Shown here one piece after another: positions 17,264-25,481 of a DNA stretch of 27,335 nt. Under the pieces are notes generated by a model that did no database searches, was not told the origin of the DNA, and worked only from the letters and a program-made list of their open reading frames with translations. The stretch is from DASPFV01 sp035620975 (GTDB lineage Bacteria > Acidobacteriota > Vicinamibacteria > Vicinamibacterales > 2-12-FULL-66-21), in NCBI GenBank assembly GCA_035620975.1, contig DASPFV010000220.1:1-27335 (forward strand), written 5' to 3'. Position numbers and translations under genes: made by a program. Position 1 is the first letter of the stretch. Every line of letters begins with the position of its first letter.

Positions 17264-17269
17264 TATAAT
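17264..17269 (+). promoter_or_regulatory. Perfect TATAAT -10 box candidate for the plus-strand propeller gene
   Basis: TATAAT lies 64 nt before the ATG at 17334, in otherwise very GC-rich DNA. No TTGACA-like hexamer is found 16-18 nt upstream, so a -35-independent or activator-dependent promoter would be needed. The opposite strand shows no equally good box for the minus-strand gene. Confidence 0.4.
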
Positions 17270-17333
17270 CATCCTGTCTACGGTCCGCAGGCCCGCGATC
17301 GTTTCACCCCGACTGCCGGAGTAGCCGTCACCC

Positions 17334-18680
17334 ATGTCGTTCCACCGTGCCGTTATCTGTGCGTGTCTGCTCTTCTCAGCCAGCTCAGCTGTCCGCGTCG
17401 CGGCAGCCGAGAACTGGCCGCAGTGGCGGGGGCCCGGCAGCCAGGGCATTTCGTCCGAGACACGGCTCCCGGTTGAATGGGGGCCCGACCGCAACATCGC
17501 GTGGAAGACCGAGCTGCCCGGCGGCGGACATTCGTCGCCCGTCGTATGGGGCGACCGCATCTTCGTGACCGGCGTGGTCGAGGGCGCGGCGATCCCCGGC
17601 CAGAAGGCCGTGACCCACATGATGGAAGGCAAGGAATGGGTGCACCCCGACAGCGTCGCGGCCGACCTGAAGCACTCGTTCAGGCTGCTCGCGCTCGATG
17701 CGCAGTCCGGCCGCATCCTGTGGGAACGAACGCCCTACGAGGGGCCGGTCTTCGACGCGCGGCACAGGCGCAGCAGCTTTGCCGGGCCGACGCCGGTCAC
17801 CGACGGCACGATGGTCTACGCGTACTTCGGCCCCGAGGGGCTGTATGCGTACGACTTCTCCGGCACGCTCGTCTGGAAGGTCGTCGAGAAGTTTCCCACC
17901 CTGGGCCTCGGGACGGGCACTTCCCCCGTCCTGTTCCAGGACCTCGTCATCATTCAGCGCGACGAGGATCTCGGCGAGAACTCCGCCATCGTCGCCTACG
18001 ACAAGAAGACAGGCCGCGAGGTCTGGAAGGCGCGGCGGAACATCGAAATCAGCTGGAGCACGCCGCTGCTGGTGGAGGTCGACGGCCGGACCGAGCTCGT
18101 GACGAACGGCAACGAGCGCATCATCGCGTACGACCCCGCGACGGGTGCGGAGCTGTGGCAGACCCGGGGTGTCGAGAGCAACGCGATCCACACGCCGCTC
18201 GCGGGACATGGGCTGGTCATCGTGACCGCGGGGTTCCCGGCCAAGCGCGTGCTCGCCATCCGGCCTGGCAAGGTCCCCGACGACCAGCGCATCGCCTGGG
18301 AGTACCTGAAGGGGACCGGCTACGTGCTCTCCAACATTCTCTACGGCGACTACCTGTACCTCCTCACCGACAACGGGATCGTCACGTGCCTCGACCCGAG
18401 GACCGGCGCGATCGCGTATGAGGGCGGACGCGTCCCCGTGCCGGCCCGCTTCATGGCGTCCCCTGTGGCCTTCGCGGGGTTCGTCGCGATGACGAGCGAG
18501 GAGGGCGACACGTACATGCTGAAGGCTGGCCCCGAGCACCAGATCGTCCGCACCAACTCGGTCGACGAGCCGGTGCTGTCGTCGCCGGCGATCGCGAACG
18601 GGCGCATCTACATCAGGGCGCAGAGACACCTGTTCGCGATCGCCGACCTGTCGCGCGGGGACGGATCCCGGCAGGAGTGA
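17334..18680 (+). CDS. Secreted PQQ-like beta-propeller protein, divergent copy
   Basis: This 448-residue exported protein has a signal peptide of about 25 residues (AVICACLLFSASSAVRVAAA) followed directly by the entry motif ENWPQWRGPGSQGIS (26-40) and RLPVEW, shared with the minus-strand paralogs. Blades are recognisable in HSSPVVWGDRIFVTG, LLALDAQSGRILWERT, IVAYDKKTGREVWKARR, IIAYDPATGAELWQTRG and LSSPAIANGRIYIRAQ. The fold is expected to be a 7- or 8-bladed propeller in the periplasm or outside the cell; no catalytic residues or cofactor site can be claimed. A GGAG lies about 13 nt upstream of the ATG. The stop codon is immediately followed by the last base triplet of the convergent TonB-dependent receptor gene, with no space for a terminator between them. 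Confidence 0.9.
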   Translation: MSFHRAVICACLLFSASSAVRVAAAENWPQWRGPGSQGISSETRLPVEWGPDRNIAWKTELPGGGHSSPVVWGDRIFVTGVVEGAAIPGQKAVTHMMEGKEWVHPDSVAADLKHSFRLLALDAQSGRILWERTPYEGPVFDARHRRSSFAGPTPVTDGTMVYAYFGPEGLYAYDFSGTLVWKVVEKFPTLGLGTGTSPVLFQDLVIIQRDEDLGENSAIVAYDKKTGREVWKARRNIEISWSTPLLVEVDGRTELVTNGNERIIAYDPATGAELWQTRGVESNAIHTPLAGHGLVIVTAGFPAKRVLAIRPGKVPDDQRIAWEYLKGTGYVLSNILYGDYLYLLTDNGIVTCLDPRTGAIAYEGGRVPVPARFMASPVAFAGFVAMTSEEGDTYMLKAGPEHQIVRTNSVDEPVLSSPAIANGRIYIRAQRHLFAIADLSRGDGSRQE

Positions 18681-20867
18681 TCAGAACCCCACGCCGACGC
18701 TGATTCCGAATGTCCGGGGAGCCCCGTTCTCGCCGAGGAACCCCGACGGGGCCAGGCCCGGGAACGCGAACGCGACCGGGATGTAAGTGGTATCGAAGGC
18801 GTTGCGCATCCAGATCTCGCCCCTCAGGAGCCGGCCCCGGATGCCGCCCCGCAGGTTGACCACGGAGTAGGCCTCCTGGCCTTCGAGGTTCGCGTCGTCG
18901 TACTTGAAGGCGCCGTAGAACGCGAGGTCGGCCCTGGCGTACCAGCTCGCCATCTGCCGGATAGCAGCAGAGTACTGCACGCCGGCGCTCGCGGTGTAGT
19001 CGGGCGTGTTCGGCAGCTCGTTGCCGCCGACGTCGACGCCGCTGGAGCGGCTGCCGTCGTCGAAGCGCGCGTTCGTGTAGCCGAACGCGCCGAAGAGGTC
19101 CACGCCGACCAGCGGTCTGGCGTTCAGCTCGAGCTCGAAGCCGCGGCTGACGGCGCCGCCGACGTTCGCGATGTAGAACTGTGCCGGGACGAACGGATCG
19201 GGGACGTTGAGCTGCAGGTCGTTCCAGTCGATGTAGAACACCGCCGCGTTGGCCGACACCCGGCCGTTCGCCCAGCGGCTCTTCAGGCCCCCCTCGAGGT
19301 GCCACGTATGCTCCTCGTCGTAGGCCTCGCTCCCGGCGGGCGAGGACGGGTTGAAGCCGCCGGCCTTGTAGCCGCGGCCGAGCGACGCGTAGATCGACCG
19401 ATCGGACTCGAGCCGGTAGGCCACCGCCAGCTGCGGCGACACGTTCGAGAAGCTCTCCTCGGCGACCACCGAGGTGGACGGGGCCAGCGGCAGCGCCGGG
19501 ACGGTAAACGTGCTGAGCGTCGCGTTCTTGTTCTCGTAGTCCACGCGGGCGCCCGCGATCAGATCGAGCCGCTGGCCGAGGGTCATCGTGCCCTGCCCGA
19601 AGAAGCCCAGACCGAAGTCGTCCAGATCGGCGACGGGTGAGTACTGCTCGAGCGTGAGCGGCGCCTGCGTGAGCGCCGGCTGCAGGCTGTTGACCGCCTC
19701 CTGTTCGTAGTTCTGCGTGAAGAGGAACACGCCGGCCTGCCAGCGTATCGACGCGCCGCTGGCGATGTTCAGCGCCGCCGGCTCGCGGGAGGCCACGCGG
19801 ACTTCCTGCGTGAACAGCAGGTCGTCCTCGTCGTTCCGCCGCTCGATGAGCGGAACCGGGGAGTAGTCCAGGTCGGTGAGATCCGACGTGCTCCAGTTCA
19901 CGAAGCCCGTCGTGCTGGTGAGCGTGAACGACTCGCCCGTGCGGCGCGCCTGGATCGTCGTGCCGAAGACGTCGCGGTTCGTCAGCCCCTCGAAGTCGCG
20001 CGCGGACTCGTACGGGCGCTGGCGGAGCGCGGCCAGATCGTTCAGCGCGTAATCGCCGTCCCTGGCGCGCTCGCCCGACACGATGACGCGCGCCTCCCAT
20101 TCGCTGCCGGGCGTCCAGTGGATCTGCCCCTTGGCGCTGAACGCGGAGCGGTAATCGAGATCATTGCCCGTCAGGGGGTTCACGGTGAACCCTTCCCGCT
20201 CCGCCTGCCGGAGGGCCACGCCGACGCTCAGCTTGTCGGCGACGACGGGCCCGGAGGCGCTGCCGCGCAGATCCCAGGCGCCGTGGTTGCCGAACGGCAC
20301 CGAGAAGTCGCCGGTCCAGCGATCGCGCGCCGGCCGGGCGCTCGTCACGTTGATCAGGCCGCCCAGGGCATTCCGCCCGAAGAGCGCGCTCTGCGCCCCG
20401 CGGACGAACTCGATCTGCTCGACGTCGAGCAGATCGAGGCTGGCGGTGTTGGAGTTGATCTGCGGGACGCCATCGACGTAGGTCGTGACAGCCGGATTGC
20501 CGGGGCTCGCGCCGATTCCGCGAAACCGTGCGTTGCTCAGCTTCCGCGCGCTGAAGTCGGTGAAGTACGCATTCGGCGCGAACAGCGTGGCGTCGCTGAC
20601 GATCCGGATGCCGGCCCGCTCGATGGTTTCCGCGGAAACGGCCGTCACGCTGACGGGGATGGTCTGCAGGTCCGCCGGTTCCTTCAGCGCCGTGACGGTG
20701 ACGGTTGGCAGCTGCAGGCGGACGGCCGGGTCGTCGGAGGATGGCGGAGCTGGCGCCGGCGTCCCCTGCCCCTGACCGGCGGGCGGCGCTGATTGCGCCA
20801 GGACCGCGCCGCTCGAGAGAGCCAGCGCGAGCGTCACTGTGAGCGGAAGCTGAAGCGTTCGTCTCAT
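18681..20867 (-). CDS. TonB-dependent outer-membrane receptor
   Basis: This 728-residue receptor imports a substrate across the outer membrane using energy from TonB. It has a signal peptide (about 1-24, ALALSSGAVLA), a proline-rich stretch, a TonB-box-like PTVTVTA (54-60) and a plug domain (about 64-178) with the hallmark VEQIEFVRGAQSALFGRNAL (149-168), then GGLINV. A barrel fills the rest. NAFDTTY matches the late NLFDxxY motif, and the chain ends in an aromatic residue (GVGF) as outer-membrane barrels do. The ligand is unknown; homologs of this kind in sphingomonads often take up siderophores or organic compounds. It lacks the N-terminal carboxypeptidase-regulatory-like beta-sandwich typical of the large acidobacterial Oar-type receptors. 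The gene lies downstream of an M28 peptidase on the same strand, 300 nt apart. No strong Shine-Dalgarno was found. Confidence 0.95.
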   Translation of the reverse strand: MRRTLQLPLTVTLALALSSGAVLAQSAPPAGQGQGTPAPAPPSSDDPAVRLQLPTVTVTALKEPADLQTIPVSVTAVSAETIERAGIRIVSDATLFAPNAYFTDFSARKLSNARFRGIGASPGNPAVTTYVDGVPQINSNTASLDLLDVEQIEFVRGAQSALFGRNALGGLINVTSARPARDRWTGDFSVPFGNHGAWDLRGSASGPVVADKLSVGVALRQAEREGFTVNPLTGNDLDYRSAFSAKGQIHWTPGSEWEARVIVSGERARDGDYALNDLAALRQRPYESARDFEGLTNRDVFGTTIQARRTGESFTLTSTTGFVNWSTSDLTDLDYSPVPLIERRNDEDDLLFTQEVRVASREPAALNIASGASIRWQAGVFLFTQNYEQEAVNSLQPALTQAPLTLEQYSPVADLDDFGLGFFGQGTMTLGQRLDLIAGARVDYENKNATLSTFTVPALPLAPSTSVVAEESFSNVSPQLAVAYRLESDRSIYASLGRGYKAGGFNPSSPAGSEAYDEEHTWHLEGGLKSRWANGRVSANAAVFYIDWNDLQLNVPDPFVPAQFYIANVGGAVSRGFELELNARPLVGVDLFGAFGYTNARFDDGSRSSGVDVGGNELPNTPDYTASAGVQYSAAIRQMASWYARADLAFYGAFKYDDANLEGQEAYSVVNLRGGIRGRLLRGEIWMRNAFDTTYIPVAFAFPGLAPSGFLGENGAPRTFGISVGVGF

Positions 20868-21167
20868 GATGCGCCTATCTACCTCTTCGCCTGTCCGGCC
20901 GGTTACCTCGGCGGTTTCTCGCTCCTCTTAGACGCACTCCCGTTTCGAAAGGTCGCGGGCAGCCGAAACTCCTCATCTTATATGAACCCGGGTCATGACC
21001 TCCGGTCGTGCCACGCAGGCGAAGGCGCTGCCAACGCAGGGCGCGCACGGCGCGCCTGCGAGGCCGGCCCCCGGGAAGGGGACACGGTCTCCGGCGGACG
21101 ATCCTCTTCGTGTTCTTCGGCAGCGCCAGAGCGCGGGGGTTCCTCGCTCGGCGACTTGGACGTCCCG
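20868..21167. other. 300-nt intergenic region upstream of the receptor gene
   Basis: No coding sequence is supported here. On the minus strand a TATAAG (20977-20982) could be a -10 box for the receptor gene. A perfect 10-bp palindrome GGTCATGACC (20991-21000) lies just upstream of it, where a repressor or activator might bind. No good -35 hexamer was seen at 17-nt spacing. Confidence 0.4.
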
Positions 21168-22781
21168 CTACTGTCCGCCGGACGTAATCGGCGCAGTGCC
21201 GCGTCCCCCGCCCTGCGGGGGCGGGAGCGGCTTTCTCGGCAGCTTCTCGTCGCGGTTCGCGGCGTGATAGACGAACGACGCCACGATCACGGCGTTCTGT
21301 TTCATGTCCGATTCCTGGATCCGTTCGTACACGTCCATGTTCGAGTGGTGCGTGCGACTGTTGTACTCGAGCGGATCCTGGATGAACTGGAAGCCCGGCA
21401 GACCCACCGCGTCGAAGGCGAGGTGGTCCGTGCCGGTCGTGTCGCGGATCGTGAGGGTAGTCATTCCGAGGTTGTGGAATGGCTTCATCCAGGCCTCGAA
21501 GATCGGCGCCATCGCCTCGTTGCCCTGCAGGTACACGCCCCGGATCGCCCCCGTGCCGTTGTCCACGTTGAAGTACCCCGAGAGCTTCGAGTGTGCCGGT
21601 TTGAGGACCATGTCGGCGCGGTTGGCGAAGTGCTGCGTCACGTACGCCCGGGAGCCGACGAGCCCCTGTTCCTCGCCGCCCCAGAGCGCGATCCGGACCG
21701 TGCGCCGAAGACGGACGCCGCTCTGCTTCAGGATGCGCATCGCTTCCATCATCACCGCCGATCCCGCGGCGTTGTCGGTCGCGCCCGTTCCCGCATGCCA
21801 CGAGTCGAAATGGGCGCCGAGCATCACGACCTCGTCCGCCTTGTCGGTGCCAGGCAGTTCGCCGATGACGTTGAACGACATCGTGTCGTCATGGAACGTG
21901 TTCCGGATGTCCAGGTCGATCGAAACGGGCAGCTCCTTGCCAAGCGTGCGGATCATCCGGCCGTAGTGCTCGACCGCGATCGTCACCGAGGGCAGACCGA
22001 CATCGCCGGTCGGCTCGCGCGAGCCGCCACCGCCGACGAACACCGTTCCGCCATCCCCCCGGCCGGGCGCGATGACGGCCAGCACGCCTTCGTCCTTGAA
22101 GAACTGCATCCGCTGCCGCGAGAACGCCTGCGCGGCCCCCCGGCCCCCCCCGGGCCCTCCCGCGCGCCCGCCGCGGCCGCGTCCGCGCTGCGCATCGGTC
22201 TCGCGCGTCATGTCGGAGAGCTCGGCATCGGCGAACCGGCGCGCCGGTGGCGCCCAGATCGCCTCCACGTCGCGCATCGGCTGCGTCAGGGCGATCCTGC
22301 CTTTCAGCTTTCCCCGGTACTTGTCGAAGTCATCGGCGGTCTCGATGACGGCCAGGAGGGCCTCACCAGAGACGAGCCCGTTCGTGCCCGGCGTCCAGGC
22401 CTGCGCGTACCCGATGACGGCCCAGCGTCCGCCGGGCACGGTCGCCATCATGTAGTACTTGTCGTTCGACCAGCCGCGCCCGAACGGGCCGAACGGCTCC
22501 AGCCTGGCTGAGCTCACGCCCCAGGCCGTCATCTCCTTGACGGCCCAGTCCCCGGCCTTGCGGAACCCCGGCGAGTTGGTCAGCCGCGGCCCGTACACGT
22601 CCGTGAGCCAGCTCATGATCTCCATCGCGCGGGATCGCTGGAAGCCTTCCTGCTTGATCCGGTAGATCGCATCGAGATCGACGCGCTCGGGCGCGATCTG
22701 CGCGGAGAGCGGCGCCAGCGCGAGCCCCAGCGCCAGCGCGGCCGACGCCATCAGGGGGCGGGTTCTCAGGAGTCTACGCAT
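21168..22781 (-). CDS. Secreted M28-family zinc metallopeptidase
   Basis: This 537-residue exported enzyme should remove N-terminal amino acids from peptides with a two-zinc centre. After a signal peptide (about 1-27, ASAALALGLALAPLSAQ) comes an M28 prodomain/PA-like region (about 30-300). The catalytic domain (about 300-510) has all expected residues: His324 (GAHFDSW), Asp336 (TDNAAG), Glu370-Glu371 (GGEEQGL), Asp407 (NVDNGTG) and His479 (HHSNMD). A Gly/Arg-rich insertion (199-216) and a Pro/Gly-rich tail (518-537) are extra. The ATG at 22779-22781 was chosen because GGAGGAG precedes it by nine bases and the signal peptide starts there; the frame is open for 84 more codons without recognisable sequence. 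Length fits secreted M28 enzymes of acidobacteria. Substrate preference unknown. Confidence 0.95.
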   Translation of the reverse strand: MRRLLRTRPLMASAALALGLALAPLSAQIAPERVDLDAIYRIKQEGFQRSRAMEIMSWLTDVYGPRLTNSPGFRKAGDWAVKEMTAWGVSSARLEPFGPFGRGWSNDKYYMMATVPGGRWAVIGYAQAWTPGTNGLVSGEALLAVIETADDFDKYRGKLKGRIALTQPMRDVEAIWAPPARRFADAELSDMTRETDAQRGRGRGGRAGGPGGGRGAAQAFSRQRMQFFKDEGVLAVIAPGRGDGGTVFVGGGGSREPTGDVGLPSVTIAVEHYGRMIRTLGKELPVSIDLDIRNTFHDDTMSFNVIGELPGTDKADEVVMLGAHFDSWHAGTGATDNAAGSAVMMEAMRILKQSGVRLRRTVRIALWGGEEQGLVGSRAYVTQHFANRADMVLKPAHSKLSGYFNVDNGTGAIRGVYLQGNEAMAPIFEAWMKPFHNLGMTTLTIRDTTGTDHLAFDAVGLPGFQFIQDPLEYNSRTHHSNMDVYERIQESDMKQNAVIVASFVYHAANRDEKLPRKPLPPPQGGGRGTAPITSGGQ

Positions 22782-23136
22782 CGTTCGTGTCTCCTCCGGA
22801 CTCCCGGATCGAGGCGAAAGGACTGGCCAATCGAGGCCGCACCTTCCACCGGCCTGCCAGAGCCCCGAGCCGAACAGCATACCGGGGATGACCAGGCCGG
22901 TGCCAGCAGGTCCGCGCAATTCCATGCATCCGTGGCCCGCCGGAGCCGTTACAGAACTGGCGCACGGCGTACAGGCTTGTAAGCGCTGCGTTTCGGCCGC
23001 GAGCGCGCGTGAGAGGCCGTGAGCCCATGGCACAGAACGGGTTAGTGTCGATCCCGTGGGCGAAACGGAACTGGTGCATCCGTTGCAGCTCCGCGCCCGG
23101 GAATCGCCTCCGCGATTACAAAATCACGCGCCCGAC
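22782..23136. other. 355-nt divergent intergenic region
   Basis: This gap separates the minus-strand peptidase from the plus-strand pseudokinase/PEGA gene. The peptidase ribosome site lies at its left edge (22791-22797 on the minus strand). Near its right edge AATCGC and GCGATT (23102-23107 and 23112-23117) form a perfect 6-bp hairpin about 20 nt before the plus-strand ATG. No convincing promoter hexamers were found. Some of the right part could be coding if the GTG at 23056 is the true start of the next gene. Confidence 0.45.
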
Positions 23137-25464
23137 ATGAACACCGTACCCCAATCCACCGATCGGCCCGAAGCGCCGCTCTTCCTCGACGGTCTCGGCG
23201 AACGCGTCGTCGCTGCCGACGGCGCCACCGGGGAGCTGCTCCAGATTCTGCGAATCCGTCAGGCCCTCACGGCGGTGCCTTCCTTCGAGTTCGCTCTGCG
23301 CGAACGCACGGCCCGCCTGGCGAACTTCCGCCACGCCTACTATGCGCGGGTCCGCAGGGTGGACCGCATCCAGGTGCCGGCGCCCGGCCTGGCGATCGTG
23401 TCGGATCACGTCGAAGGGACCCGCCTGTCCGACATCCTGCGCGTCGCGGACGAGCGTCACCTGCAGCTGGACACCAACGCCGCGCTGTGCCTGATCCGGC
23501 AGCTCGTGCCGGCCGTCGCGCTGCTGCACGAGAACGCGCGCGAGGTTGCGCACGGGCTGATCGCGCCGGAGCGCCTGATCGTGACGCCGCATGCGCGCCT
23601 GGTGCTGGTCGAGCACGTGCTGGCGGCGGCGATCGAACAGCTGCAGTTCAGCCGTGAGCGCCTCTGGCAGGAGCTGCGCATCGCGATGCCGCCGAGCGCC
23701 GGGGTGCCGCGGTTCGATCACCGGGCCGACGTCACGGGTGTGGGCATAGTGGCGCTGTCGCTCGTGCTCGGCCGGCCGCTGGCGGCGGACGAGTTTCCTC
23801 ACAAGCTGGCCGCGCTGCTGAACGAGGCGCGCGAGCGGACCGCGCTGGGCGAGGAGCAGCCGCTCTCGGCGCCGCTTCGCGACTGGATGGCGCGCGCGCT
23901 GCAGCTCGACCTGCGCCGCGCGTTCGGCTCCGCGCCGGAGGCGCTGGCGGCGCTGGAGGAGATCGTCGCCGACGACTCGATGTACGTGGCGGCGCCGGTC
24001 GCGCTCGAAACGTTCCTGTCGCGGTATATCGCGGCCCTCCTCGAACCAGTGGCCGAGCCGCTGCCAACGGCGCCCGTGCCGGTGCCGATGCCGGCCGTGC
24101 AGGCGGCCTCGCGCCAGGCGCCCGCGACTCCGGTCCCTCCAGCCGCCGTGCCGGTTGCCGCCCCCCCGCCCGCGCAGGTTCAGCCCAAGCCGGCTCCAGC
24201 CGCCCCGGTGCGAACAGTGCAGGCCGACGATCCAATCGACTTCGTGCTGCCGCCGTTCACACCGGAGTCGGTCGCGCCGGCCGCGACGCCTGCTCCCGTG
24301 CCGCCGGCGGCCTCCGCCGCCCCGGCGGCGGTGCCATCGCCCGCGGCGCCGGCGCCGGTGGTCGCCCGCGACATCACGCAGCTGATCGGCACGAAGGACC
24401 TGGGTGTGCCGCGCGCCCCCGCTCCGCTCTTCAACCCCGACGCGCCGTTCAACGTCCCCACGCCCCAGCCGGCCAGGCCGAAAAAGGCCAGAGGACGATC
24501 ACGCCGGGCCACGCGGCTGCTTGCCGTGCTCCTGCTGCTGGCGGTGCTGGCTGCGGGCGGGTGGTACGCGCGTCGCTTTGCCGGCACCCCCGCGGCCATC
24601 GCGCCCGAAATGGGCACGCTGGTGGTGCAGTCGAACCCCGCGGGCGTGCAGGTGTTCGTCGATGGCGTCGACCGCGGGCAGACGCCGGCTCGACTCTCCA
24701 TGACGCCGGGCGCGCACATCCTCGAGCTGCGTGGCCGCGGCGTGCCGCGGGTGATCCCGTTCAGCGTCAGCGCCGGCGAGCAGGTGTCACAGTACCTCGA
24801 GTTCGCGAACGCTCCCGAGACGGGCCAGCTCCGTGTGGAATCGCAGCCGGCCGGCGCAAAGGTGCTGGTCGACGGCGTCGAGCGCGGCGTCGCTCCGCTG
24901 ACGATCGCCGATCTCCTGCCCGGGGACCACGAGGTGGTCCTGCAGACCGCAGCGGGCTCGGTGCGGCACGTCGTGAGCGTGCAGGCTGGTGGCAGCGCGT
25001 CGCTCGTCGCCCCGGTGGCCGTTGACACCGCGCAGGCCGCCCTGGCGGGGCCGGTCTCGGGCTGGCTGGCGGTCAAGGCTCCGTTCTCGATGGAGATTCG
25101 CGAGGGTGGACGTGTCATCGGCACCACCGAGGCCGAACGCGTGATGATGGCCGCGGGCCGGCACGAGGTGCAGCTCGTGAACGAAGCGCTCGGCTTCTCG
25201 GTGGCGCGGGTGGTGACCGTCCAGCCCGGCAAGGTGTCGAGCCTGAACATAGACCTGCCGAACGGGGTCGTGAACCTCAACGCGACACCGTGGGCGGAGG
25301 TCTGGATCGACGGTGAGCGTGTTGGAGAGACGCCGATCGGGAACCTGACCGTGCCCATCGGTCCGCACGAGGTCGTGTTCCGACACCCGCAGTTCGGCGA
25401 GAAGCGTCACGCGATTTCGGTGACGCTCGGCGGACCGGTGCGGGTCAGCGTCGACATGAAGTAG
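23137..25464 (+). CDS. Pseudokinase-PEGA membrane protein
   Basis: This 775-residue protein has an N-terminal serine/threonine-kinase-like domain (about 15-280), a very Pro/Ala-rich linker (about 300-445), a basic stretch and one transmembrane helix (about 459-475), then four PEGA-type repeats (about 493-556, 563-624, 641-706, 709-774). The first, second and fourth show the VxVDGxxxGxTP-like core (VFVDGVDRGQTP, VLVDGVERGVAP, VWIDGERVGETP). The kinase part keeps the fold pattern, but HRDLKPEN reads HGLIAPER (139-146) and DFG reads EHV (159-161), so the catalytic Asp, Lys and metal Asp are absent. It should not phosphorylate; a scaffold or binding role is inferred, with the PEGA repeats outside the membrane. 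ATG 23137 lacks a Shine-Dalgarno; GTG 23056 in frame is the alternative. The next gene starts 17 nt downstream. Confidence 0.85.
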   Translation: MNTVPQSTDRPEAPLFLDGLGERVVAADGATGELLQILRIRQALTAVPSFEFALRERTARLANFRHAYYARVRRVDRIQVPAPGLAIVSDHVEGTRLSDILRVADERHLQLDTNAALCLIRQLVPAVALLHENAREVAHGLIAPERLIVTPHARLVLVEHVLAAAIEQLQFSRERLWQELRIAMPPSAGVPRFDHRADVTGVGIVALSLVLGRPLAADEFPHKLAALLNEARERTALGEEQPLSAPLRDWMARALQLDLRRAFGSAPEALAALEEIVADDSMYVAAPVALETFLSRYIAALLEPVAEPLPTAPVPVPMPAVQAASRQAPATPVPPAAVPVAAPPPAQVQPKPAPAAPVRTVQADDPIDFVLPPFTPESVAPAATPAPVPPAASAAPAAVPSPAAPAPVVARDITQLIGTKDLGVPRAPAPLFNPDAPFNVPTPQPARPKKARGRSRRATRLLAVLLLLAVLAAGGWYARRFAGTPAAIAPEMGTLVVQSNPAGVQVFVDGVDRGQTPARLSMTPGAHILELRGRGVPRVIPFSVSAGEQVSQYLEFANAPETGQLRVESQPAGAKVLVDGVERGVAPLTIADLLPGDHEVVLQTAAGSVRHVVSVQAGGSASLVAPVAVDTAQAALAGPVSGWLAVKAPFSMEIREGGRVIGTTEAERVMMAAGRHEVQLVNEALGFSVARVVTVQPGKVSSLNIDLPNGVVNLNATPWAEVWIDGERVGETPIGNLTVPIGPHEVVFRHPQFGEKRHAISVTLGGPVRVSVDMK

Positions 25465-25481
25465 CACCCGGACATGGGCCG

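Noticed and set aside
21205..21221. 7-bp CG hairpin near the 3' end of the M28 gene as a terminator
   Set aside because: It lies inside codons for consecutive Pro and Gly residues and lacks a U-tract; composition explains it.
20793..22511. Long plus-strand open frame of about 570 codons opposite the M28 peptidase
   Set aside because: It is Arg/His/Pro-rich with no recognisable domain and lies antisense to a peptidase with complete metal ligands; GC-rich codon bias explains it.
23031..23050. TGGCAC sequence as a sigma54 promoter
   Set aside because: TGGCAC at this point is not followed by a properly spaced TTGC element.
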